From positions 2,714,064 through 2,778,063 of the forward strand of contig SDUX01000007.1 of NCBI GenBank assembly GCA_008729055.1: DNA of 64,000 nucleotides. Direction: 5' to 3'. The translations under genes were made by a program, and so were the position numbers. This DNA comes from Pyropia haitanensis. Its lineage: Eukaryota; Rhodophyta; Bangiophyceae; Bangiales; Bangiaceae. The notes beneath the pieces were generated by a model that saw only the letters and a list, made by a program, of their open reading frames with translations, made no database searches and had not been told where the DNA came from. Below, in pieces: positions 1-10,846 of this stretch. The number at the start of each line of letters is the position of its first letter. The stretch's first letter is position 1.

Positions 1-1725
<1,725 letters not shown>

Positions 1726-2057
1726 GCTTGGTGTGGTGTGGTCCCGCACTCGGTAGGGAAGTTGCAGCGGAGTTCCGCGGTGTGTCGCTGCCATTTGGGC
1801 GCGTCGGCCTTGTGTAGAGGTGGGGGGCGACCGGACTCGAGGGGAGGCGCAATCACGCATGCACAGCCACTTTTGCGCCTTCAGAATTCATCTGTTTTTG
1901 TATCTGGTGACGTACTCCTCTGCTTAATTGCTCTCCTTGAGCGCGGGTGTCGCCAGGCTCCAGCGTGTCCGGATTCCCACGGGTGCGTGAGGCGCATATC
2001 AGGCAGCGATGCAGGTCCACGATCGTCTGAGATTGCTCGTGGCGCCAGTAGCCAACG
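1726..2057. other. Intergenic stretch between GAPDH and the deacetylase
   Basis: About 330 bases with the GAPDH 3' UTR and terminator at the left and the deacetylase promoter at the right. It is less GC-rich than the flanking genes, with a short T-rich island at 1880-1930. I see no open frame with coding-like third positions and no RNA gene. Confidence 0.5.
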
Positions 2058-3629
2058 ATGACGACTATGCGGGAGGCAGAGCCCCAAACCCCGTCCCGTT
2101 CCTCCCCCCCTCGCCCCCGCCCACAAGCCGCTGAGGCGGCAGCCATCGTGATGGCAAAGGATGGGAGTGCTAGCGGTGGCACCGACACCGCCGCCGCCGC
2201 CGTCGCCGTCGCCGTCGCCGCAAACGATGGCGGCGGCGATGGCGGCGATGGTGGCGACGGTAACGGCGGCATTGCCATTGACGTGGCCGCGGCGCCACCG
2301 CGTAGGACTGGGGTAGCGGGGGACACGCGCCCCCCCCTCCCCCCCCCCCCCCCCGCGTCACGTACGTTGCCCCCCCACCCGCCTACCTCGCCGCCGCGGC
2401 CGGGCACCCGCGCCACCCCACCCGCGCCGCGACGGTCGACGCGCTGCACGTCGCCGTCGGGCTGGATGCGCACCCGGCGGTGGCGGCGTTGGCGGCGCCC
2501 GCCGCGGCCGACGCGGCGCTCCGGTCGCACCACGCGGCAGCGTACGTGGCGGCGTTGAACGCGGGGCGGCCAGACGCCGAGTGGGGGCTGGGGGGGGAGT
2601 GCCCGCCGTGGGCGGACGTTGCCACGTACGCCCGGTTCACAGTGGGCGGCACGCTCGCGGCGGTGGCGGCGGTGACGGGCGGGGGGAGCGCGGCGGCCAC
2701 AGGGGGCTCCCTAGGTCGAATGGGCGAGGAGGACGAGGAGGGTGGGTGGGACGGAGGGGACGCGGGCGAAAGGGGGGAAGACCACGGGTCGGCGGCGCGG
2801 CACCCGGCCACCGCCGCCCGTGTGGCGGTGTGGTGGGGGGGTGGCCGGCACCACGCGCGGTGGGACGGCGCCGCCGGCTTTTGCTACGTCAACGACGTGG
2901 TGATTGGCGCCGCGGCGCTCGCCGCCGCCGCCGGCCGGGTGGCAGTGGTGGACCTCGACGCCCACTTTGGCGACGCCGTCGACGCGGCGTTTGCCGCCGA
3001 CGCGGCCGTCCTGACCGTGTCCTTTCACCGGGCGGGGCCAGGCGTGTACCCGCCCGTCCGGCGGCGGCTCGTTGGCGGCGGCGACGGCGGCCGCGGGAAC
3101 CCCCGGTCGGCCGCTGCCGCGACGGCGGTGCGGGTGCCGCTGGCGGCGGCGACGGGCAACGCCGCGTGGGCGGCCGTCGTCACCGCCGTCGCCGCGGTCG
3201 TCCGCCGCCGCTACGCGCCCGCCGCGCTGCTCATCGTTGCGGGTGCCGACGCGCTCGCCGGGGACCCCCTCGGCGGTGGCCTCGCCGTCGGCATCCCGAC
3301 GTACACCCGCGTCGTGGAGGGGCTGCTGTCGTGGGGGCTCCCAACGGTGGTGCTGGGGGGGGGGGGTACGTCAACGTCGCCGCCGCGCGGCTGTGGACGG
3401 CGCTCACCGCCGCGGCGGCGGGCGTGGCCCTCCCGGCCGACGTGCCCGACCACGATGGGTGGCCGGCGTACCGTGACGGGGGGTGGCGGATGGGCGTGCC
3501 CGTGGGGGTGGAGGGGGGGGGGGGTGGGCGCCCGACTGGGCCCCGGGGGGGGTGAAAGGGGGGGGGGACGCCGTCGCCGCAGAGGTGGACGCCGCCATGG
3601 CGGCTGCTGGCTGGGGGGTGTGGCGGTGA
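2058..3629 (+). CDS. Class I (HDAC8-like) histone deacetylase, frame broken at three homopolymers
   Basis: Zinc-dependent lysine deacetylase, expected to remove acetyl groups from histones in the nucleus. The frame starting at 2058 gives a low-complexity Ala/Gly/Asp N-tail. The family N-terminus then reads in the second frame from 2357 (PAYLAAAAGHP, FTVGGTL). The catalytic core follows: GGRHHAR with the paired active-site His (2849-2854), GFCYVND, zinc ligands Asp and His in DLDAHFGD (2957, 2963), VSFHR, and the third zinc Asp in GADAL (3248). The G run at 3355-3366 then shifts frame, and GGGGY with the catalytic Tyr (3367-3369) reads in a third frame, followed by VPDHDGWPAYRDGGW, matching the HDAC8 tail. 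A further G run (3513-3524) leads to the C-terminal frame ending at 3629. Each break needs one extra base in the run (C16, G12, G12), giving about 524 residues. Sequence error is more likely than a pseudogene. The exact start codon is uncertain. Confidence 0.85.
2339..2354 (+). repeat. C16 homopolymer at first frame break of the deacetylase
   Basis: Sixteen C between the low-complexity N-tail frame (start 2058) and the conserved frame (from 2357). The conserved frame has a TAG stop at 2303 and no ATG before 2480, so it cannot start on its own and must be reached through this tract. One added C makes the join. Confidence 0.75.
3355..3366 (+). repeat. G12 homopolymer at second frame break, directly before the catalytic Tyr
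   Basis: The family motif is Leu, four Gly, Tyr. The sequence shows CTG, twelve G, then TAC. Thirteen G-encoded positions counting the last base of CTG would be needed to keep frame, so exactly one G is missing for the canonical motif. Confidence 0.8.
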
Positions 3630-3933
3630 AGGCGGCCGACGGGGGCGGGGCGGCCGACCGCCGCGCGTGGGGGCAGCCGGTGCGGGCGCGAGTATCCCCA
3701 GGGACTCCCCGGGCAGGCGAGCGTGGCGGCCAGGGGCGCCCACCAGCTGGCCGCCGCCCCGCTTGGCACAGGGTGGCACGTCAGCAGGGGGAGCGGGGCA
3801 AGGCGACGGGGCGACCGTCGCCCGTACTTCCACCGTCGTCCTCTGCAGCCTGTGGTCCGCCGCCATCCAAACCGGCAAGGCCTATGCGGTGCCAATGCAG
3901 GCGTTGAGGCGGACGCCTTGACGCTCGACCTCT
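3630..3933. other. Convergent intergenic region
   Basis: About 300 bases between the end of the deacetylase (plus) and the end of an unrecognised minus-strand frame. Frames are open on both strands only because of high GC. Nothing recognisable is seen, and it probably holds the two 3' UTRs. Confidence 0.4.
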
Positions 3934-4536
3934 CTAACGAAGCTTGGAGCCGGCGTACCAGCCGCAGCGATCCATGCGGTAGTACCCAGGACACACCTTG
4001 GCGCCCCTCCAGAGCGTCCTCAGCTCCCCCATCCGCCGCCAGCCCGCCGTGGACAACAACCACGCCGCGTGCCGCGCACGCGCGGCCGCCACGGACGCCG
4101 CCGCACGGCACGCGGCTCGCGGGCGCCGCCCCGCCGCCCGCGACCGCGTCGTCGCGGGGGTGGCGACGCCATCCACGACGCGGCGGCAGGCGCAGCGCTG
4201 GCGGTGTGGCTGGGGCGGGGAGACGTGCGCTGCAGCGCCGCCGCCGTGCCTTGGACGACACAGACGGGCGCGGGGGGGGGGGGGGGGGGGACCGTCCGGT
4301 GACCCGTGCAGGCCAATCCCCACGGTCGCCACGCTGTCGCCGGCGAGGCGGATGCCGCAGGCCGCAGCTGGGTGGCGGCGGTGGCCCCAGAGCGCAGCAG
4401 CGTGGCCCCACGGGAGAGATGGACACGAGGCTGGACCACCGCAGGGGGCTTGGTCAGCGTGCGGCGGCGGCGCCGCCACGCACTCTATCCCGGCGTGCCG
4501 GTCATAGCCGCCACCCGCAGCCGCCGAGTGCGGCAT
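3934..4536 (-). CDS. Unrecognised minus-strand reading frame, possibly a real gene with frame slips
   Basis: I do not recognise this protein. The 200-codon frame from ATG at 4536 to TAG at 3934 has over 90% G or C at third positions in its last 47 codons, whose composition is balanced (it includes MGELRTLWRGAKVCPGYYRM). Just upstream of a G19 run (4272-4290) the same frame reads GIRLAGDSVATVGIGLHGSP, which also looks coding. Between about 4200 and 4270, and again at 4330-4430, the neighbouring minus frame has the better third-position signal. The gene may therefore contain homopolymer slips or an intron. It is convergent with the deacetylase and divergent from the import receptor, with a 1.1 kb shared upstream region. 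A random open frame in GC-rich DNA is the alternative. Confidence 0.35.
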   Translation of the reverse strand: MPHSAAAGGGYDRHAGIECVAAPPPHADQAPCGGPASCPSLPWGHAAALWGHRRHPAAACGIRLAGDSVATVGIGLHGSPDGPPPPPPRARLCRPRHGGGAAAHVSPPQPHRQRCACRRVVDGVATPATTRSRAAGRRPRAACRAAASVAAARARHAAWLLSTAGWRRMGELRTLWRGAKVCPGYYRMDRCGWYAGSKLR

Positions 4537-4543
4537 GGCCAAG

Positions 4544-4567
4544 AAAAAAAAAAAAAAAAAAAAAAAA
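4544..4567 (+). repeat. A24 homopolymer
   Basis: Twenty-four A followed after five bases by eight more A (4573-4580), in otherwise very GC-rich DNA. On the minus strand it is a poly-T tract a few bases upstream of the ATG at 4536, where it could act as a nucleosome-excluding promoter element. A retroposition scar is another possibility, but no copied gene is recognisable next to it. Confidence 0.8.
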
Positions 4568-5339
4568 CCCTCAAAAAAAACGGGCTGCGGTCGACGCGGA
4601 ACTGGATGGGAGCAAGACGCGCGGGCAGCAACGCCGTGCAAAAAGAAAGAGCAGAAAAAAACGGAACGGGCAGGGCGTGCGGCGCGCATGCCGACAGGCG
4701 CACCCGCCGACCCGTACCGTAGCGACCGTCGGTCGCCCCACCCGCCCGTCCGACGGACCGCCGCCACCCCTTTTTCCCCCCGAGCCGGCGGCAAATTGAG
4801 TGGGGCAGGCCGGGGGGGCCGTCGCCGACACGCGCGCGGCCACCCGTCCCGGCGACACGCGCCTACACAGGCACGCGGCGGCGGCGGCGCGGCGGGCGAG
4901 CCGCGGCGGCGGCGCCCCCACCAGGCGGGGTGTGGCAGCGGGCCCAGATCTGAAGCCCCCCCCCCCCCCCCCCACCTCTCCCTCCCCCCCCCCGCCTCGG
5001 CGGCGGCGCAACCGCGGGCGTCGGGGCCGCCCCGCCGCCGCCGCTGCCGTGGCGTGCCGCCACGCGGGGCGGTCTGTTGGCGGCGGCCGCCGCCGCGTCC
5101 GCCCCCCCCGCCGGCCGCCGCCACGCGCGTGGACCGCCCCGGCCCGCCGCCGCCGCCCCATCTGTGTCCCATCGGGGGTGTCGCGGCGCCGCCGCGGCGT
5201 CGCCCCCGCGGCCGCCGCCGCATCCGGTGTCGTGCCTCACCGCCGCCGCCGCCGCCGCCGCCGCGGCCGCGGCGGCGCAGCGTGGCGGCGGGTGGGAGGG
5301 TGGGTGCCCACTTGCCACCTCGCCGACGCCCCCACTCTG
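4568..5339. other. GC-rich upstream region, no recognisable gene
   Basis: About 770 bases with open frames on both strands, dominated by Arg, Pro and Ala, as expected by chance at this GC content. A C18 run is at 4956-4973. No domain or motif is seen. It lies between two divergently oriented genes, so promoters are the likely content. Confidence 0.4.
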
Positions 5340-5622
5340 CCCGCCTCTTCCCCCCCCCCCCTCCCCTCTCCACACGCCCCTGGCAACCCCCCCCCCCCCC
5401 CCCACAACCTATACATCCATTGGTATCGCCTCGGCGGTGCCGCCCCTTCCTCCCCCCTCCCCCCCCCTTCCTCCCCACCCCACCCCACTTTACCCCTCCA
5501 CCTCCCTCCCCCCCCCGCTACCCCTTTGACTCCCATCCCCCTGCCGCCCTTCCCCCCTGCTCCCCTTCCCCCTGCCCCCTGCCCCCCCCCCCCCCCCTCC
5601 TTGGCCTTTCCCCCCGCGCGCC
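5340..5622 (+). promoter_or_regulatory. Near-continuous pyrimidine tract upstream of the import receptor
   Basis: About 280 bases directly before the start codon are overwhelmingly C and T, interrupted by short purine-containing words near 5370-5385 and 5403-5445. C runs include one of 17 at 5387-5403. The position suggests 5' UTR or core promoter. Mirror-like homopyrimidine DNA can form triplexes, but no function is shown. Confidence 0.5.
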
Positions 5623-6206
5623 ATGGCTCGCCTCATCCCCGATGACGCCACCGCCCTCACCTGTGCCCGCGCGCTCGCCGCCCTCCACGGCCCGTCCACC
5701 CCCCCCGCCGACCGCGCCGCGGCCGACGCCTACCTCGTCGCCGTCCGGGCGTCGCCGGCGGCGTACGGGGTGGTGGCGGCGCTGGTGGGCGACGCCGCCG
5801 CCGGTGGCGGCTGTGAGGGCGGCGGCGGCGGCGGGCGGCCGCCGGCGCTGCCACCAACGGGGGAGGGGGGGGGGGTGGGGGGGTGGCCCCGCGGCGGGTG
5901 CGGCGGACCACCCGCCACCGCTGGCGGCGGGGGGCAGGGTGTCGACGGCGGCGGCGGCGGCGGCGGCGGCGGGGCCGGGGGGAGACGCCGCCGTCGGCCT
6001 GTACGCGGCCGGCACGCTGCTCGCGCGGGTGCGCGCCGACTGGGGGGCGCTGCGGGCGGCGGCTGCGGCGGCCGCGGCGGCGCGGTCGGCGGGTGCCGCC
6101 GCTGCCGATGGTGGCGGTGGCGGCGGCGGCGGCGTCGTTCCCGGTGGTGGTGCCGGTGGCGGCAGTGGTGGCGGCGGTGGCGGCAGCGGTGGTGATGGCG
6201 GTGGCA

Positions 6207-6287
<81 letters not shown>

Positions 6288-6858
6288 GCGTTGACGGCGT
6301 CGGCGCCGCCGCGGCGGACGACGCCGACCCCGCCGAGGCGGTGCGGCGGCTGTCGCTCGCGACGCTCGCCGCCCCCGCGGTCGCGGGCAACCCCGCGGCG
6401 GCGGCGAGCGCGCTCGCCGCCGCCGCGACGGTGGCGGCGTGGACGCCGCCGTCGGCCGCCGCCGCCGCCGCCGCGGTGCGCGCGCTGCTCGCCGCGACGG
6501 GGGGGGGGGCCGCCGCGCACGCGGCGGTCGCCGAGGCGCTGTCGACCGCACCGGGGGAGGGGGGGGGGGGGGGGGGTACGCCCGCGACCTCCTCGCCGCG
6601 CAGGCGCCCGCCGCGCTCGCGGCGGCCGCGGCGGCGCTTGGTGGGGGGGGGGGGGGGCGGGGGGGGGAGGAGGGGGGGGGCGGCGGGGGGGACACCCGGG
6701 GGGGCGGGGGGGGGGGCTGACCCAGCCGCCGGCCGGCCACCCCTCCCGGCCCGCCGTGCGGGCGTGGCGGTGGCGCGGCTGCACCTGCTCGCCGGTGGCA
6801 CTGACGGCTGGCGCCGTCGGTGGGGCTCCCCCCCTCCCGGCGGGGGTGGGGCTGGCGC

Positions 6859-6895
<37 letters not shown>

Positions 6896-9800
6896 AGGGG
6901 CAGCCGCGCGGGCGGCGGCGCGGGCGTGCCGCCCGCGGCCCCCCCCCCCCCCCCCGCCGCGACGGCGGCCGCCCACCCCGCACTTGCGCTGCTGCTTGGC
7001 GCGCTCGGCGACGCGGAGCTGGCGCGCGACGCGGCCGAGGCGCTCGGCGAGGCGGTGGCGGCGTTTGTGGTTGGCGACGGCCGCATCCGGCTGCTGGCCG
7101 ACGGGCTCGTCGCCGCGCTGCGCGCGGCGGGGGGGTGCGAGCGCGTCGCGCACGGGGTGGCGGAGGTGGCCGCCGCGACCGTCGAGTGCCACGCGGATGA
7201 GCTGCTCGACTATGTGAACCAGTCGCTAGCGGGGGGGGGCGGCGGCGGTGGTGGTGGCGGCGGCGGTGGCGGCGGCGGCGGCGTCGGTGGTGCTTCGGGG
7301 GGGGGGGGGGTGGGGGTGGGCGACGGCGACAACGTAGCGTTGACGCTCGTGGACGTCCTCGACGCGTGCCTGACCAGCGGCAGCGCCGGCGCCTTCCTCG
7401 CTGCCGTGGCGGGCTGGGGTGCCCTCTCCGCCGCCCTCCCGTCGGTCCACAACCTGCCGTCGACCGCGGACGCGCCCGTGACGGCCCGCCTCTGCGGTGA
7501 CCGCCTGCCCGTGGCGGTTCGGACGATGGTCGGCCGCGTGGCGCTGCCGGGCGACCCCGCCGCGACCGCGGCGGTGCTGGGCGACGAGCTGGCCGCGGGC
7601 GAGCACAGCCACCGGCGGGAGGTGATTGGGGATGTGCTGCTGCTGGCCGCGTCGTCCCTGTCGCTGGACCGGTTCATCTCGCTGCTGTCGCCGGCGCTCG
7701 ACGCCCTCGACGCGGCGGCGGCGGGGGTGGCGGCCGCCGCGGCGCGCGCCGACGAGGGGCGAGCGGCCGCCGCGGCGGCGGCGGCCGCTGCCGCCTCCTC
7801 GGCGCTGTGTGCGTGGGAGGCGGCGCTCTTTGCCATGGCCGCTGCCGCCGACGCGGGCACCTGCACCAGCGCCCGCGCGCTGGACGAGGCGGTCCTGTGG
7901 GTGCTCCGGCGGGTGCTGCCGGCGCTGTCGCCGCCGGGGCTGGCCGCGCTGCCGCCACCCCACACGCACCCCCCGTCGGCAGGGGGGGCGAGGGCGGGGG
8001 GGCGCCGCCGGCGCTCGGCCACGCCCGCCGCGCCGCGCTCGCCTTCCTCGCCGCCTACGCGCCGACGGTCGGGCGGGGGCCCCCAGACGTGCGCTGCGCG
8101 GTCGTGCCGGTACTCGCCGCGGCCGCCCGCGACGCGCCGGTCGAGGCAGCGCGGGCGCTGCGGGGGCTCGCCGACGTGGCGCCCGCCGCGCTGCTGCCCT
8201 ACGCCGATGACTTGCTGGGGGGGTTTGGGGCGCCGCCCGTCGGGGCGGCCGATGGGGGGGGCGCGGGGGCGGCTGGGGGCGCCGCCGGCGGGCCGCCCGG
8301 CGGCGGCGGTGGCGGCTTTGCCAATGGCCACCGCCATGGGGGGGGGCAAGGCGGCCCGCCGGCGGGGGTGCGGGGCCTCTCCCCGGCGCTCCCGCCCGGC
8401 GCTGCGGTGGACGTGACGGCCGCGCTGGCGCGCGCCGCGTCTGTCCTCCGCACGTCGGAGGAGCGGCTGGCGGCGGTGGCGGCGATTGTCGGCGCCCCGT
8501 CGGCGCGGCTGGCCGCGGCCGCCGCCGCCGCCGCGGCGGTCCTTGCCCGCGCTGGCGACGGCGGTGCGCCGGCGGTGGCGGCCAAGGCCTTTTCCCCCGC
8601 CGCCGACCCGTCGTCGTGGCAGGCATCGTCGCCGGCGCAGTGGGCGGGCAGCGGCGGCTCCCCCCCCCCCGTGGCGTCCTCGGCCGACGTGGCGCGCGAC
8701 CTGCGGCTGCTCACCGCGGCGGCCAAGGAGACGGGCGACACGGCCGTCGCGCGGGCGCTGCTGCGCGCGCACTCGGACACGATTGCGGGCCTGGCCGCCT
8801 CCTACGCCGCGGACGGGGCGGTGGCGGCCGCGCTGGGCGACCTCCTCGTCGCGTGCGTGGCGCCCGAGCTGTCCGACGAGGAAGGCGACCGCGACAGCGC
8901 CACGGGGGTGGCGCCGGGCTCGGCAGGGGGGGGGGGGGGGGGCGCCGATGGGGGCGCCGCCGCCGCCGTGGCGGCCGCTGCCGGTGGAGGGGTGGGGGTC
9001 GCCTCCCCTGACGGCAGCGCAGCGGCAGCAGCGGCGGCGGCGGCGGCAGCAGCGGCGGTGGCGGCGGCGGCGGCCGACGCGGACCTCGCGCGGCTGGTCG
9101 TCTCGTGCATTGGGCTGGTCGTCGATTCGTTTGGGCGGTCTGGCCCCAGCGGGGAGCCCGCCTGGCTCTACACCCTCACCGCGCTACTGCCGCGGGTGCC
9201 CGCCGGCTCGGCGGTGGTGGGCGTTGCCGTCGGCTTGGCGCTCCGGGCGGTCGCGGCGTTTGCGTCGCGCCCCGGTGGCGGCGGCTGGGGCGCATCGGGG
9301 GAGCTCCTCGGCGCCGCCGCGTCGCTGCTGCGGCACGCCCTCCAAGACGGAGGCGACGGCGGCGAGGGCGCGACGGCGGTGGCGCCGCACCTGGCCGACG
9401 TCGCGACGGTTGGCCTCGGCTCCCTCGCCGCCGTCGCGGGCGGCGGCGTGGCCGACGCGGGCATCGCGCGGGCGGTCGTCCGCGGCTGGCGGGCGCTGCT
9501 GCTTGACGCGGCCGACGGGGTGGGCGGCGGCGTCCTGTGCCGCGCCGCCGCGGCGGTGTTGCTGCCGGGCGACCGCGGGGGCGGCGTCGGGGGCGCGCTC
9601 CTCGCTGCCGCCGCGGGCGCCCCCGAGGCCCGCACCGCCCGCCTCGCCGCCGAGGCGCTCTACGCGCTCGCGCGGCTGCGGGCGCGCGGCTGGGACGCCG
9701 CCACCGAGGCGGGCGCTGAGGCGCCGCGGGACGCGGCCGACGCGGCCGACGCGGCGGCGGCGGTCGCGGCCGCCGCCGCGGCGCCGCCCCCGCGGGCGCA

Positions 9801-10146
9801 CCCGTGCGCCGCCGCGACGGCGGCGGCGGGCGGCGTGCACCCGCCGCTGCCGCCGGGCGTGGACGGGTGCGCGTGCGGCGGCGCACCGCCGGCGGGCGCG
9901 TCGGTCGGCGCGCCGCCGCTCGAGCCGCCCGCCGCCGCGCGCGTGGCCGCGCTGCTGTCGGCCGCCGCGTGGGCGGCGGCGCCGGCGCTGCCGGCGGGCG
10001 CGGCGCCCGCGGTGGCGGCGGCGCTGGTCGGCGCCGCGGGGGGGGGGCGCCCGCGCTCCTTCTACGCCGCCGTCGCGGACGTGTGGCGGCTGCGGCGGGG
10101 GGAGGTGGGCGTCGACGCGCTGCGGGTGTACCTCGGGGGGGGGTGA
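5623..10146 (+). CDS. Transportin-3/Mtr10-type importin-beta family nuclear import receptor, frame broken at G tracts
   Basis: Importin-beta superfamily receptor related to TNPO3/Mtr10, which carries SR-rich or RNA-binding cargo into the nucleus under Ran control. The start at 5623 lies in a good context (gccATGgct), followed by an importin-N-like helix (ALHGPSTPPADRAAADAYL) and VGLYAAGTLLARVRADW. Clear family landmarks follow: HPALALLLGALGDAELARDAAEAL, VAEVAAATVECHADELLDY (matching the FTELCETFLEKIV helix), WEAALFAMAAAADAG (matching WEVTEAVLFIMAAIAKSV), AARALRGLADVAPAALLPY, and a C-terminal FYAAVADVWRLRRG. The frame changes near 5865-5875, 6559-6576, 6640-6720 and 7982-8002, all G tracts. 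The last frame runs cleanly to TGA at 10144. Length would be about 1,500 residues against about 920 for human TNPO3, because of Gly and Ala inserts. Assembly error in homopolymers is likelier than four introns. The mid-region frame (6720-6960) is unresolved. Confidence 0.78.
6205..6292 (+). repeat. GGC trinucleotide tract encoding poly-Gly
   Basis: An almost pure GGC/GGT repeat inside the import receptor, coding a Gly run between the second importin helices and ADDADPAEAVRRLSLATLAA. It keeps frame on both sides, unlike the mononucleotide tracts nearby. Length polymorphism would be expected here. Confidence 0.85.
6559..6576 (+). repeat. G18 homopolymer at a frame break of the import receptor
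   Basis: Before it the frame reads ALSTAPGEG; after it the family-like YARDLLAAQAPAALAA reads in the neighbouring frame. One added G restores continuity. Confidence 0.7.
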
Positions 10147-10846
10147 GCCGCGGGGGGGGGGGGGGGGGGGGGGGTCGTCGGAGGGCAGCAGGAGGGCAGC
10201 CATGCATCGCGGCTTGTCCCACGCGGCTGGGGTGCTCATGCGAGACCCTGCGGCTGCTGGCTGGAACGTGCTGCTGCAGTCTTGAGGCGTTGCCCGACGC
10301 GTCCCCGCCCAAGCAAGTGCGTACATGGTGTCTGACCAGACACGGCAACCGCCTCAAAAAGATTGTCTGTAGACTGAAGCATGGCACTCGGACCGGCGCT
10401 GCCCCCTCCCCAGCCACCCCCCCCCCCGGGCGACGTCACCAGCCCCACCCTCACCCCCACCCTCCAAAAGCACCCGCCCCCCATGGCCGCCCGCACACGG
10501 CGGCGGAGGAGCGCTACGACGGCTGGTGGCAGGCACAAGGACACACGGACACCCGGCACGCGGGACCGTTCAGGGAAGCGGCGACCAACAGCCGGCGCGT
10601 GCGCGACGGGCTTGTGTCCCTGCGCGCGAGGAGCGTGCGCACAGCCGAGAAAGACGTGGAAAAAGGGTGGCGCTGGACCCTGGCGGCAAGCGGTCCAATG
10701 GCTCGGAGCTGGCCGCCGACGAAAATGCACGGCGGCCACCTGCCGCACGCTCGCACGCGGCCGTCACCGCGTGGCGTGTTCGCAAGCACAAAACAAAACA
10801 GGAGACGACCCGACCCACCCGCGTGCCGGCACGCGCGCCCTTCCCC
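10147..10846. other. Convergent intergenic region with a G23 homopolymer
   Basis: About 700 bases between the import receptor (plus) and the metalloprotease (minus), so it should contain two 3' UTRs. It opens with 23 consecutive G at 10152-10174, the longest mononucleotide run in the window. I find no convincing gene or RNA. The open frames here use codons unlike the neighbouring genes. Confidence 0.5.

Noticed and set aside
2339..2354. Intron in the deacetylase at the C16 tract
   Set aside because: No plausible GT...AG pair gives a better join than one added C, and the other two breaks have the same one-base signature.
5518..7192. Minus-strand frames of over 500 codons opposite the import receptor
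   Set aside because: Poly-Pro/Ala/Arg translations of the complement of GGC/GCC repeats; the family motifs are on the plus strand.
4535..8416. A single 1293-codon plus-strand protein from ATG 4535
   Set aside because: Its first 360 codons are Arg/Pro-rich read-through of upstream DNA, and homology to the import receptor starts at 5623 in another frame. Only its middle part belongs to the real gene.
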